The notes: generated by a model from the sequence alone, not told the origin. Shown: positions 1 to 7,824, numbered from the stretch's first letter. The stretch: 10,255 nucleotides of DNA from Isohypsibius dastychi (GCA_034696485.1 JAQIWT010001582.1:1-10255), one strand, 5' to 3'. Translations and numbers: made by a program.

Positions 1-201
1 ATTTTGAACCAGCTCTTGCGTCCAATCTAAGGGTTGGCGGTACTGACTGCTGAGCAAACCCCAGCGCACAATCTGACCACTCAACGTATGCATCAAATCC
101 TGAATAATGATTACATTACTCACAGATTTCGACATCTTTTGCTTGTTTTTCAACATTTTGATCAACGCAGCTCTTACAATGAGTCTCGTAGTTTTTTGTA
201 G
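1..201. other. Upstream or intronic sequence, no supported gene
   Basis: I see no exon here. The last bases form a pyrimidine-rich tract ending in TTTTTTGTAG, the 3' splice site of the first visible BEN-gene exon. This stretch is therefore probably intron, with earlier exons lying before the window. Open frames crossing the acceptor are read-through and are not supported as coding. Confidence 0.6.
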
Positions 202-1567
202 TGCAGATGATACACTTGTTCTCAGAACGGTTGCGAAGTTTATCAGGGATGACATGACAATCTTCCCCAAAGTCGGAGATCCTGGAAGAATTAAATGGAC
301 TGGTTATGCTGGGCTGTATGATGCCGTCGTCGTTTATCTCAGTGTTGGTAAGTTTCATAATTTGAACTGTATTTCTTGAAAATTATATGACCCAAGTTAT
401 TCTTGAGGAATCAATCACGCAAAGGATGCAAAAGCTGCGGCGAAGGATTTGGCGGATTCGCTGACAATGTCTGGTAGACGACTTGCAGTCAGCCATGGTT
501 TTAAGCTGAAAGATGTACGCATTCTGCATTTCCATTATTAAAGTAGGTTTTTTAATCTTCATTTGTTCACAGGGAATCACCGCAGACGAGACTGGGGCTG
601 AAAGTGAACCAGCAAGCAACATGGAATCCGTTGTAAACGAACCTGAAGTAGTTCCAGCGGCTGTTTAAAATTTTCGTTCTTCTGACTAGTTTTTCTTTCA
701 GACAACAGCAGCAGACGACAGCCTGAAACGGAAAGTGGAGGATCTACAACAAGAGCTCACCACTAAATTTGTGAAAACGGAAAACGAAAACAAAGTGAAG
801 ACAATTTCAATAATTCGCAAAGCACTTCGTATTATTTTTTCGTTTGTTATTCCAGGAGCTGAAGACTCGGTTGGACAAATTGTATGAACTCGTCGCTGCA
901 GATAACGAGAAATTTGCCACCAAATCCGAAATCGAGAAACTACAGCTGGACATCAGTAGGCGGGCAGACATTGCGTCTTCTTCTGTCAGTATGGAATGGA
1001 CAGCTGGAAAATTACTGGTGAATTACCCAGATTTTTATCTGTAACATCTTTAATTTACAAGTTGTTTTTTGTTGCAGGATGAGTGTGAGGGTGAAAAGCA
1101 ATGGACCAAAGCATTAGCACGAGGAATGAACAAGATGTTTTCCCTAAAAGAGCTGAATTCATCCTGTCCTACAGTCAAAGGAGCGCATGTTTCTCCAGCT
1201 GAAAGATCACCACTTGATCCCAAAAAAATGGATATTATTTACGGTACTGCTGTTTTGATTTAATTTTTGAAATCATGATAATTTTCAAACTGGTTTAATC
1301 ACAAAATTGTAATTGTTTTTTGCTTCAGAATTCGTGAAGCTCTTCTGCCTCGGGCGCAAGCTTGAAGTTCCACGCCCTGCTGTTATTCACACAAAGCTGC
1401 GTTCCTTTCTACAAACGTGCCGAAAATCGTATGCTCGAGATTGGAATCCGAAAGATTCGTCGGGCACGAACGCAGAATCTGATGGTTCGCAGTCCATCTC
1501 TGAATCAGCCGGGGAGAACATCGATCAAAACGAGAACGAATCTGATGGATTTGAAGACGATGACTGA
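202..1567 (+). CDS. BEN-domain protein with coiled coil, 5'-partial
   Basis: Seven exons join in one frame, giving about 333 residues: 202-347, 408-514, 573-662 (or to 647), 702-794, 856-1017, 1078-1243 and 1329-1567. The order is an unrecognised module of about 84 residues (KFIRDDMTIFPKVGDPG, then KDAKAAAKDLADSLTMSG), an acidic linker, a heptad-like coiled coil (KRKVEDLQQELTTKF continuing through RLDKLYELVAADNEKF), a BEN domain spanning exons 6-7 (ALARGMNKMFSLKELNSS, then SPLDPKKMDIIY, then VIHTKLRSFLQTCRKSYARD) and an acidic Ser/Glu/Asp tail. BEN domains are known as DNA- or chromatin-binding modules, often in transcriptional repressors, so a nuclear role is inferred. No start codon is assigned: exon 1 begins inside a codon after a TTTTTTGTAG acceptor, so earlier exons lie outside. 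The donor of exon 3 is weak (GTTTAA, with GTAGTT as the alternative). The BEN call is from pattern recognition without a profile search; the splice chain is firm. Confidence 0.75.
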
Positions 1568-1700
1568 CTGACAGAGGTGACTGAAAGTTATTCTCACCTT
1601 GAGCTGCAATAATGCGATGCTTGAATTTCTCTTCAAACGCTCGAGTGCTAACATGTTCTATTCTTTTCAGACTGAGGACAGCAGCGACTCGCCGGTTTGA
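1565..1700 (+). other. Possible in-frame acidic extension beyond the BEN-gene stop, across a phase-0 intron
   Basis: After the TGA at 1565-1567 the same frame continues for three codons to a GAG|GTGACT donor at 1577. A strong acceptor, TATTCTTTTCAG, ends at 1670. The exon 1671-1700 then reads TEDSSDSPV and stop, in the same frame and with the acidic/serine character of the upstream tail. This may be a 3'-UTR intron, a tail cut off by a new stop, or a readthrough extension. The TGAC unit is repeated three times here, so replication slippage is another possible origin. Confidence 0.35.
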
Positions 1701-1820
1701 AGCTCTGTTTTTGCGGTTTTTGGTCTCGATGATTAGAGCTGCTTAGTTAGTAACTTGTTCAAAGACAGTGATTTTGTTCAAGCGAATGATTTTCTCAACC
1801 GGAAGTTCTTGCCAATATGG

Positions 1821-1826
1821 AATAAA
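1821..1826 (+). terminator. Polyadenylation signal AATAAA for the BEN gene
   Basis: A canonical AATAAA hexamer lies about 255 nt after the BEN-gene stop codon and about 360 nt before the first kinase A exon. It fits the 3' end of the BEN transcript and argues that the BEN gene and kinase A are separate transcription units. Confidence 0.55.
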
Positions 1827-1861
1827 TATGGTAGCTGCACCTACGTGTTTGCGATTTATTC

Positions 1862-2020
1862 CTACCCTATTCATACGATAGCCGCTTTGTCGCTATGAAA
1901 AACTACGGCATTCATACGCTGTTCGTTTGGGCGTATCATATGGTATTCATACGGATGGTATCCATACTAGGTCTAAAGGAGCGGACTCTCCTACCAGTAT
2001 GCATTCCATCCATATTCATA
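1862..2020. repeat. ATTCATACG-type short repeats and a long imperfect hairpin
   Basis: The motif ATTCATA(C/G) recurs four times between 1868 and 2020. Within it, GGATGGTATCCATACTAG (1953-1970) is an imperfect inverted repeat of CCAGTATGCATTCCATCC (1994-2011), about 15 of 18 positions pairing. The loop holds a second inner stem, AGGAG (1977-1981) against CTCCT (1988-1992). It lies between the BEN polyadenylation signal and kinase A. It could be the end of a small DNA transposon or a structured terminator-like element; the sequence does not decide. Confidence 0.5.
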
Positions 2021-2188
2021 GGTCTTTTTCTGGCACCGGGTATTCACCAGTCTCCAAGAAATAATATGTTATAGCGGTCACACTGAAGGTCAGTGAGAGA
2101 AAAGCCTCCGGAAAAATATGGCCAAAGGTCAGTGCTGGTTGGCATTCCTCGATTGAGTTACTATATAGCATTAATTTTACCTGTCCAG

Positions 2189-3503
2189 GGGAGATCTTCA
2201 TGGTAATCGAGTTTTGCCGATTTGGATCGCTGCGCGATTATCTCCAGCTGCACCAGGGAAAAAAGTTCTACAATCAAGTTGATGTTATCACTGGAAGGCT
2301 GATTCCCCTAACTGATGAGAGTGATGATGCGGTTAGAAGAATGCAGTTGAAACTGGAAAATGAGAGGGGATTTGATGGGCATATTGTGACTACGAGAGAT
2401 TTGATTTTGTATGCATTCCAAGTTGCCAGAGGAATGGAGTACTTGGCTTCTCATCATGTGATTCATCGCGATCTTGCAGCCAGGAATGTTCTAGTCCCTG
2501 AAGACGGCATTATGAAGATATGTGATTTCGGGCTTGCCCGGCAAGATTTAGAATACATCAAGACAAATCAAGTAATTCTGATAGTAATAAATTAATCAAT
2601 TCTGACAAATAAAGCAATTCTGATCAAGTAATTTTTCCGAATAATTGGGGTTTTAAGCAGAAGATATCATAGCTTTTTTTGCTCCAGGCGGAACTGCCTA
2701 TAAAATGGATGGCGATTGAGTCCATTTACCAACATGTGTATACAACAAAGAGCGATGTTAGGTCATTCGGCATTTTACTTTGGAATTGTTCACGCTGGGT
2801 GCAACACCATATCCTGGAATCAATACTGACACATATTTTGTCGAGCGCGTGAAAAATGGATACCGAATGGAGCGTCCTTACTTGGCGCCGAAGCAGATGT
2901 AGGCTGTTCTTTTTAACACAAGTCCAACTTTTTATAGTATATTTTGCTTCAAGGTACGATGTAATGCGACATTGCTGGGAAGCTGATCCACATGCCCGGC
3001 CGGATTTCCGAGCATTATCAGAACAACTGGGAAGCCTATTAGAATTTTCGACAAAAGAGAAATATGTCAACCTGAACATTCCGTATGAACAGTTTAACCA
3101 GGCCAGGGAATATGGCTACGTAAATGATCCAATTCCTATAAAGCGCACGTCACGACCCCTTTCAGCCGACAACGAAGATGTTACCTATGTCCGATCGTAT
3201 CAACTCTCCCCAACTGACAAACCCATACATCCCCCGGTGAGGCCCAGAAAGACCATCCATCCAACTGGCGTTCAGCCAGCTTTGGACACCATGGAACTTC
3301 AGCCAATGCTTCGAGATGACCTTTCAATTCCTAATCCTAGTCGACCAGGAAATTTTATTGAGAATCAGGAGTATCTCAAAGATCATTTCGTCAATATGCC
3401 GGTGAATTCATCAGCCCAAAAGGGGCAGAACGAGGACGCTGAACTGAATTATCTAAATGGATTTAATTCGATGAAGGCGCCGTTTTCGTCTGAAGTAAAA
3501 TAA
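2189..3503 (+). pseudogene. Kinase A: receptor tyrosine kinase C-lobe and tail, no N-lobe, one frameshift
   Basis: Three exons: 2189-2571, 2688-2898 and 2954-3503 (introns of 116 and 55 nt, phases 0 and 2). Exon 1 starts at hinge strand beta5 ([18 protein letters not shown]), has a kinase insert of about 55 residues, then [17 protein letters not shown] and DFGLAR. This split layout is typical of PDGFR/VEGFR/FGFR-type receptors. Exon 2 holds [10 protein letters not shown] and, in two frames, LLW and [11 protein letters not shown]. Exon 3 has CWEADPHARPDF, YVNLNIPYEQFN and a tail of about 130 residues. Defects: one base is missing at 2781-2785, at the TGG|GAA of the usual LLWELF; DVWSFG reads DVRSFG; APE reads AIE. 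No glycine loop, catalytic Lys, transmembrane or ectodomain exon is found between 1827 and 2188. The family call is firm. Pseudogene is the best reading, although a single-base sequencing error could explain the frameshift alone. Confidence 0.8.
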
Positions 3504-4757
3504 GAACTGACCCCCCAGCTGCAAATGCAAGTCTTTTATTTCGAATGTTACTGTTTGTTCTTTTTGTGTATTCATGCTTTTATTTGATTGTTCTTGTTCT
3601 ATCTTTTTTCTGGTTTTATTGCCTTTTCATCATTGTGCCTGGTATTTCCGGTTTTGCTCAAAATCTTTATTTTTTTATTTATTTTCTGGTCGAATTCGCC
3701 GGAAACCGATCTTTGAGCATCCGAAACGCTGCCCAGCAGTACATGACCAGATAAGATACTTGAGCAGAATTTCAGGTAATATGAACAACAAAGGATGTCA
3801 TCCATAAAATCCTGCGGTGTTGAGTAGCAGATAAAACCGAGCATCTACCGAAGAAGTCATGGCGAGCAAAGTATAAGGAACAGTAGCCAGTGAAATCGCT
3901 TTCTCGAGGACATGCCAACCAAATAGAAAACTGGATAATGTGCATGCCACTAAACCGCGAACAAAGTGATCTCCGGGTTTGGAGCTCCATTCGAGACCGC
4001 AGATCTACGCATGGAAGTAGAGATTTTTTCCGTGTCACAAGGTATCATCAGTTTATGTTATCTGGAGCTAAATTAATGGAATTTAGGAGGGGAAGTGTTT
4101 CTCAGGTGCATTGACTATCGGTTTACGTTTTATACCGTTACGATGTTGTACTTATAGACGTTTGCTGTGGCCTGTTCATTGGTGGTTGTTGGGTTTGCGC
4201 TGATCACCAGAAGGGATGCCCCGAGGGTATGATGTGACACACGTAGCACTACAAACATGAATCAGCTCTACTGCGCCTCTCTGCTGGGAAGCCAGATTGG
4301 GAAGCCGTTGTTGTTAAACATAGTTTCACGCAACAGTCCACTTCAAGGAGATTCCCTGCATCCTAAATTTAAACTTTGTAATCTTCGGTACACGAGAGGT
4401 CGTCATCACTTCTAAAAATATTATTTCCTCGATGAAATCTCTTCTAAACCGATGGTCGAATTACCAACCGCGCAGATCGTCCGTCAACTTAAGGCGTTGT
4501 CCGATTATTCTCGGCAGTAAATCTGGTAGTATGGTCACGTTATTCTAGCTGGCAAACGGCCCTACGCTATACGGAGAATGTCATTAGAGACCCATATGAA
4601 GTGGATGGCTTTGAAAACAGGAGGGCTTGATATTGCTAGGTATATAAGCAGCCAGCATATATTTTAGTGGCCAAATCGTCCAAATTTATCGGATTTTCAA
4701 TGGATTATCTTTGAAGGATTATCGAGCGTTACTCCGGCTGAAGCTATTCATGTGTGA
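3504..4757. other. Intergenic region, T-rich at its start, no recognised gene
   Basis: About 1.25 kb without a supportable gene. The first 180 bases after the kinase A stop are strongly T-rich on the + strand (3541-3700), giving spurious hydrophobic frames. The rest has scattered short frames on both strands with no recognisable domain, conserved motif or splice chain. Part of 4300-4757 may be older sequence of the retroelement that becomes recognisable at 4758, but I could not align it. Confidence 0.6.
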
Positions 4758-5320
4758 CTGACGCACGAAAGGTTCCGTCGTCTGTTGGCGGTTTCCACTA
4801 AGGAGTCAGGCTGCTGGTTGAATGCTCTGCCATCTGCCAACGTCGGGAATATGTTAGCCGATGACCATCTGGAAATTGCCGTGAGCCTCCGATTGGGTTC
4901 TGGTATATGGTCTGCCCACAATTGTCGTTGCGGTGAAATCGTCGATGTGAAAGGTCACCATGGTCTCAAGTGCAAGCTGAGTGCAGGACGTCACAGTCGT
5001 CATGCAGCAATTAACGACATTATTGAGAAATCTCTCCATACAGCCGGATGCCATGCAATTAAAGAGCCGGCAGGTTTGGATCGAGGAGACGGAAAACGTC
5101 CGGATGGTATGACCACGTTTTGTGGGAAAAAAATAGGAAGCAGTTGATCTGGGACTGGCGTTCAGTCGTTGATACGATCACAGTGAGCTACCTGCAGCAA
5201 ACTTCGCAGCAGCCAGGAGCAGCAGCGACTACCGCGTAAAGGGCGAAAGGTTATCAAGTACCAACAGTTGTTGGACAGTTTTGTTTTTGTGCCACTTGAA
5301 TTCGAAAGTTTGGATCATGG
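4758..5320 (+). mobile_element. Decayed LINE-type retrotransposon fragment: C-terminal region of the reverse-transcriptase polyprotein
   Basis: The frame from 4758 to 5147 carries the tail that follows the reverse-transcriptase domain in many invertebrate non-LTR polyproteins: RLLAVSTKESGCWLNALPS, IAVSLRLGSG, HNCRCGEIVDVKGHHGLKC, AGRHSRHAAINDIIEKSL, EPAGL and GKRPDGMT. The Cys/His spacing suggests a zinc-binding element. A +/-1 shift at the A7 run (5127-5133) moves the match to a second frame, QLIWDWRSVVDTITVSYLQQ. A second shift in the AGC-rich stretch near 5210-5230 moves it to a third, IKYQQLLDSFVFVPLEFESL, after which similarity stops near 5320. The catalytic reverse-transcriptase core and endonuclease are not recognisable upstream. 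It is an immobile, truncated relic; insertion ends and target-site duplications were not found. The clade is not resolved. Confidence 0.75.
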
Positions 5321-5488
5321 GGACTCGCCTGAGCTACCATCAGTTTCAGATTCTTCTGGTGACTCGATGAAACCCGCATTTGATTTACTTTCGTTCGAGC
5401 TTCTCGCTGAACGTGACGAATCTGGTCTACTAGTTTTAAAGCTATTCGAAATTTCATCGTCGCTAGCGGATGCTTTTTCTTCTTCCAT
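5315..5488 (-). CDS. Small Ser/Glu-rich reading frame, 57 residues, unknown
   Basis: On the - strand an ATG at 5488-5486 opens 57 codons to a TGA at 5317-5315. The product is extremely hydrophilic and acidic: it starts MEEEKASASDDEISNSFK and ends with FIESPEESETDGSSGESP. The same frame stays open upstream of the ATG (VENLKKNAKGIIKSRR) to a stop near 5540. No family is recognised. The composition fits an intrinsically disordered tail and matches the hydrophilic - strand frames further upstream, so this may be the 3' end of one broken gene. The antisense + strand frame overlaps it; only the first 20 residues of that frame (LINE tail) look real. Confidence 0.35.
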   Translation of the reverse strand: MEEEKASASDDEISNSFKTSRPDSSRSARSSNESKSNAGFIESPEESETDGSSGESP

Positions 5489-5680
5489 TCTTCTTGATTT
5501 TATGATGCCTTTTGCGTTCTTTTTTAAATTTTCAACCTCGGATGAGATTTACCAAATTCTTTATTCACTTTAATTCTTCACTATATTCTTAAAAATTTAA
5601 TTTGACTTTTCCCGTAATCCTTTTTTCTAGGTCAGTTTTATTATTTCTGTTTGACGTGTTTACATCTGAAACACTCCCGT

Positions 5681-6130
5681 TTACTTGCTTTTATTTTTTG
5701 TGATTTCAGATGTTGATTCTTGGTTTTGTGCCGTTTCCGAGACAATTCTCTGCTTTTGTGCCTCTTCTGATGCACTAACCTCATTTTGCACCGTACCGGT
5801 GCTGGCGGCATTTTGGGCCAATTTTGTGCCGGCCGAATTGCCGTGTACCAAACTTTGCTGACTGCCCGCCAGCTCGCTTTGTTTATGGCCATTTGGCCCC
5901 TCGCTTCGGTTTTGAACCTCCGCCTCATTGTTCTGATTACGGGCGTAAGCCCCTTAACTTTGATTTTGGTCTTTGGCCCCATCACTTCGGTTCCGCGTTT
6001 CGGTGCTCATTCTGGTTTCGCCTTTCGGCCCATACGCTTTCGTCTCGTGCAACGTCTGACACCACACTTTTCGGGTTATCGGTTTAATCTGACAACGTTT
6101 CAAACATTTCGGTGCCTGCTGCGCAAATCA
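5681..6130 (-). pseudogene. Broken Gln/Asn/Ser/Glu-rich coding relic, family unknown
   Basis: On the - strand 5953-5681 is open for 90 codons without any ATG. Pieces read QNNEAEVQNRSEGPNGHKQ, LAGSQQSLVHGNSAGTKLAQ and QNEVSASEEAQKQRIVSE. The same frame continues upstream past a TAA (5956-5954) to an ATG at 6010-6008 (MSTETRNRSDGAKDQNQS). A different frame from about 6115 to 6000 has the same flavour (SVVSDVARDESVWAE, then RRNQNEHRNAEPK) with one TAA and a shift before the next piece. The other - strand frame here is Arg/Lys-rich and looks like a shadow. It may be a disordered host protein or the first ORF of a retroelement; there is no diagnostic domain. Confidence 0.4.
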
Positions 6131-6566
6131 AGCCTGGCCTTGAGGCTTGATTTCGAGAGATGATCTTCGCGAATATTGAATCAAACACTTCAAGCTATAG
6201 CTTAAAAGATGCAAATTGAAAAATTGTGATATTCTGTCCGAGTGAATTGTAAAATGATCAGCCTGAAATTTATGAATTGATAAAAACTCGAGGTCACCAG
6301 CAAAAAAGGGCACTATTTTTCGCCAAGTAACATTTTCTATATACTTCGAATATTCAGACGAAATTTAGTCTGTTTTGTAGATCTGGAACTGGGCTACATT
6401 TGATCAACTTTTGGGTCAATTTGGGGTGTTTACTGATTTTATACTTCAGTCTCAATTCATGATTCTGGGTAACGTTGGCAGGAACCTTAACTGGCAACAT
6501 ATTAGAGGGCAACTTATGGCGACCCAACTTGAGGACCACGCCGTAAAAATTAATTCCCACAGAGAT
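6131..6566. other. Intergenic region without a supported gene
   Basis: AT-rich sequence with only short overlapping frames on both strands. I see no splice chain, repeat array or recognised domain. The one suggestive word is in the small + strand frame ending at 6593, described separately. Confidence 0.5.
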
Positions 6567-6590
6567 TTTGCTGACGATACGTCATTACTG
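6567..6590 (+). other. FADDTSLL word resembling a reverse-transcriptase active-site box
   Basis: A + strand open frame (6411-6593) ends with HRDFADDTSLL and stop. F/YADD followed by T-x-L-L is the usual form of the catalytic Asp-Asp box in non-LTR reverse transcriptases. The preceding 50 residues do not show the expected QG-x-x-LSP region, so this is at best a tiny relic or a chance match. Confidence 0.2.
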
Positions 6591-6654
6591 TAAAGATTAG
6601 AAAGCCTCCGGTTAACGTGAGTAAAACGAGCTGGTTGCACAGCAATTTTTGTAG

Positions 6655-7428
6655 CGCGGATGATACACTCGTACTTCGAACAGTCGCGAAATTTATCAGG
6701 GATGACATGACGATCTTCCCCAAAGTTGGTGATCCTGGAAAAATCAAATGGACTGGCTATGCTGGGCTGTACGAAGCTGTCGTTTTTTACATCAGCGTTA
6801 GTGAGTATCACACTCGGAATTTGATGTTTTTTCAGAATAAATACCCGTTTGCACATTTCTGGCATCAATCATGCGAAAGAAGCCAAAGCTGCAGCGAAGG
6901 ACTTGGCAAACCGACTAACGATTTCTGGCAGAAAACCTTCGGGCGTCCCCCGGCCAGATGCTCGTGGGACAATTTGCGGAAGGTTGGTAGATTTCAAAAT
7001 TCCGAATCAAGCAATAATTCTCTTGCGAACCATCTTAGGCATTACGAATTGAATCTAAAGATCAACCATACATTCAAAACAAGTTCTGTCAATACGAGTT
7101 GTTGTCTAGGTTTCTAGATCATCATTGTTGTCCAAAAAGAACCCGCCCGCATCGTCTTCACTTGAACTTTGAATGTTTCTCTAAATTCAGATTTTCAACA
7201 AATCAAAAAAGCAAAAGCTATTGGCTCGATGAATTTTTTTCTACTTTTTTATGATATTATCTTTGGAATTCTTGAGTGTAAACTGACGGAGGAGTTGAGC
7301 GTACAGGCTCGATCCTGAACCTTCGGTTATACCCAAGCCTTTAGCCAGAAAGGAACAAAAAAGACGTTGCTACTTGGATACAACCTTCCGCAAAATTCGC
7401 ATTCAGCCATGGTTTTAAACTGGAAGAT
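6655..7428 (+). pseudogene. Decayed second copy of the BEN-gene N-terminal exons
   Basis: 6655-6800 (146 nt) matches exon 202-347 exactly in length and almost exactly in protein (DDTLVLRTVAKFIRDDMTIF, then KIKWTGYAGLYEAVVF), flanked by a GTAG acceptor and a GTGAGT donor. The second exon starts at 6862 (INHAKEAKAAAKDLANRLT), but the base pair before it is TG where the other copy has AG, so the splice acceptor is lost. Homology breaks at about 6936, and the rest of that exon (SHGFKLED, then a GTGAAT donor) reappears at 7403-7428, interrupted by about 468 nt of unrelated sequence. No coiled coil or BEN domain follows, although 7480-7530 may be a remnant of the third exon. The N-terminal exon alone is well preserved. 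The call of a broken paralogue is firm. Confidence 0.8.
6936..7402. mobile_element. Insertion inside the second-copy BEN exon, with a 14-bp inverted repeat
   Basis: Relative to the intact exon 408-514, about 468 nt are inserted between SGRK (ends 6935) and the resumption of homology at 7403. Near the ends lie TTTGCGGAAGGTTG (6973-6986) and its exact reverse complement CAACCTTCCGCAAA (7381-7394). The interior has no coding potential that I recognise. A small non-autonomous inverted-repeat element (MITE-like) is possible. However, the repeats sit 37 and 8 nt inside the breakpoints and no target-site duplication is visible, so the mechanism is open. Confidence 0.4.
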
Positions 7429-7737
7429 GTGAATATTTACATTTTTATCATCAAATATGTCGTTTTCAATAAGTTTGGAGCCGCGTAAGATCCGCTGCAG
7501 ACGGTCGAACCGAGACCGTCGTTGAAGCAGGCTGGCCAGTTGGCACTTTTTTGCCTACCCGCCAATGGCAAAACAATCTTACTGGAATCAGTTCTTCCCC
7601 CACACATTCCAAACTTGATTCATGTCTAAAATGAATGTTGTTGAACATGTCAAAATTGAGTCAAACCTAGTTGTGTACAAAGACCAAGTCTGCGAGCCAG
7701 TGTCCAGAAAGTCAACAAATCCCTACATAAATTCCAG

Positions 7738-7766
7738 GTGACATCTGCTGGCATTTGTATACGACT
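7738..7766 (+). other. Possible mini-exon: end of the kinase B N-lobe (beta4-beta5)
   Basis: The 29 bases are bounded by TTCCAG and a near-perfect GTAAGT donor. Read in the frame that splices correctly to the next kinase exon (1 nt + 2 nt forming TAC), they give HLLAFVYDY followed by EILLLLEYC, resembling the 'NLLGVCT...VEYC' stretch before the kinase hinge. In that frame a TGA (7739-7741) sits just after the acceptor. If the exon is real, it is probably broken or the acceptor lies elsewhere. Nothing further upstream resembles an N-lobe. Confidence 0.3.
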
Positions 7767-7824
7767 GTAAGTAACCTAAACTTCCTGCGCGGTACATGGC
7801 GTAAGAGTACAAACTTGTTTCTAG

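Noticed and set aside
116-358. Open frame on the - strand across the first BEN exon (also open in the second copy, 6452-6868)
   Set aside because: Differences between the two copies fall at third positions of the + strand codons, so the - strand opening is a shadow of the conserved + strand exon.
2726-3079. 117-codon - strand frame over kinase A
   Set aside because: It runs antisense to exons with clear kinase motifs and has no recognisable content.
3545-3807. Phe/Leu-rich + strand frames after the kinase A stop, looking like membrane segments
   Set aside because: They come from a T-rich tract; overlapping frames give the same hydrophobic look, and nothing resembles a known membrane protein.
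5641-5985. 114-codon Arg/Lys-rich - strand frame ending in CFRCKHVKQK, resembling a zinc knuckle
   Set aside because: Only two Cys and one His of a CCHC knuckle are present, and the neighbouring frame on the same strand has the more coherent low-complexity composition.
5786-6163. 125-codon + strand frame
   Set aside because: It is antisense to the polar Q/N/S/E-rich - strand frames; its own product is a mixed hydrophobic/Arg string typical of a shadow, and a second overlapping + frame is equally open.
2101-6611. Shared 11-mer AAAGCCTCCGG at 2101-2111 and 6601-6611
   Set aside because: No similarity extends on either side, so it is probably coincidence and not a repeat boundary.
7755-7824. 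Upstream extension of the kinase B frame starting at an ATG at 7755
   Set aside because: It crosses a GTAAGT donor and the TTTCTAG acceptor before EILLLLEYC; it is intron read-through, and kinase homology starts exactly at the acceptor.
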